From: Terriglobia bacterium
GTDB lineage: Bacteria; Acidobacteriota; Terriglobia; Acidiferrales; UBA7541
Reading direction: 5' to 3'
Assembly (NCBI GenBank): GCA_020073605.1
Contig: JAIQEW010000004.1
Coordinates: 142,013 to 206,012 of the forward strand
DNA: 64,000 nucleotides
Position 1 is the first letter of the stretch. Each line of letters begins with the position of its first letter. Positions 63,867 to 64,000 of the stretch are shown one piece after another. Made by a program: the position numbers and the translations under genes. Below the pieces are notes generated by a model. It did not search any database. It was given only the letters and a program-made list of their open reading frames with translations, and was not told the DNA's origin.

Positions 63867-64000
63867 ATGGGCGCGCAAGCATATCAACTCGATCCGACGC
63901 TGCGGAGCGTGGAGTCGCGGGATTTCGAGGGAGGGCTGCGGCGGAAGATCGTGGGGCAGGACGAGGCGGTGCAGGCCGTCGTCGATTTGTACCAGGTGTT
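63867..64000 (+). CDS. AAA+ ATPase, 5' end only (cut by the window)
   Basis: The first 44 codons begin MGAQAYQLDPTLRSVES and contain LRRKIVGQDEAVQAVVDLYQ, the box that precedes Walker A in ClpA/ClpB-like and related AAA+ proteins. The gene runs past the right edge. AGGGGAGC lies just upstream. Family beyond AAA+ cannot be decided. Confidence 0.7.
   Translation, partial: MGAQAYQLDPTLRSVESRDFEGGLRRKIVGQDEAVQAVVDLYQV

Noticed and set aside
1..64000. CRISPR arrays, rRNA genes, complete insertion sequences
   Set aside because: No regularly spaced direct repeats, no rRNA-like conserved stretches and no transposase gene were seen; the only mobile-element trace is the recombinase tail at 15879-16015.

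Overview
The window looks like a piece of an Acidobacteriota chromosome (Terriglobia-like). That is an inference from the mix of gene families: bacillithiol enzyme BshA, an Hfq with a long disordered N-terminus, a MerR-TPR fusion, short membrane proteins of the DUF6677/DUF6599 kind, a secreted DinB protein and a two-subunit IorAB-type dehydrogenase. GC content is high and most genes carry clear Shine-Dalgarno sequences. No rRNA and no CRISPR array is present. Two tRNA genes (His, Thr) are present, both with an encoded CCA.

Positions 1-16035 are accessory in character. A SAM methyltransferase sits between two 68-base palindromic repeats. It is followed by a Bcr/CflA efflux pump, an M29 aminopeptidase and then the most notable gene of the window: a Tat-exported protein of about 591 residues (6258-4483, minus) interrupted by one in-frame TGA. 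The TGA lies exactly where UGSC-family proteins carry selenocysteine and is followed by His-Gly-Cys (a UxxC redox pair), so I read it as a selenoprotein, not a broken gene. Beside it lie an IclR regulator and a divergent four-gene operon: AprA-like flavoprotein, AprB-like two-cluster ferredoxin, MFS transporter and a UroD/corrinoid-methyltransferase-like protein. A repeated 24-base element (half-site TTCAA-TATG-TTGAA) precedes the flavoprotein and the transporter and is a candidate IclR operator. Together these look like an uncharacterised catabolic system. Right of it, a two-gene block (PD-(D/E)XK-like protein and a PUA/Nmad-like protein) and the tail of a tyrosine recombinase abut tRNA-His, which marks an island edge.

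From 16 to 20 kb: a MerR-TPR regulator, a NarL-type two-component pair, and a PilZ protein. From 20.3 to 26.8 kb: a sulfate uptake locus with an Rrf2/CymR-like repressor, an outer-membrane porin and the CysP/T/W/A ABC importer; a perfect 8+8 inverted repeat lies in the repressor's own promoter. From 27 to 29.9 kb: a nitric-oxide stress cluster (NnrS, di-iron repair protein, Crp/Fnr regulator) with a palindromic operator AGTGAC-CAAA-GTCACT in front of the repair gene.

From 30 to 64 kb the content is mostly housekeeping: an IorAB molybdenum hydroxylase; a minus-strand operon DUF167, Xaa-Pro peptidase and two membrane proteins; an MFS symporter; a NatAB-type exporter; YggS; thymidylate kinase and DNA polymerase III delta'; Hfq; BshA; a peptidoglycan amidase plus lytic transglycosylase operon; AlaRS; RecX; PilT; aquaporin; IlvE; a two-TM ion channel with an unusual filter; a quinone oxidoreductase; an ABC-2 exporter; an alkyltransferase-like DNA repair protein; and the start of an AAA+ ATPase cut off by the window edge.
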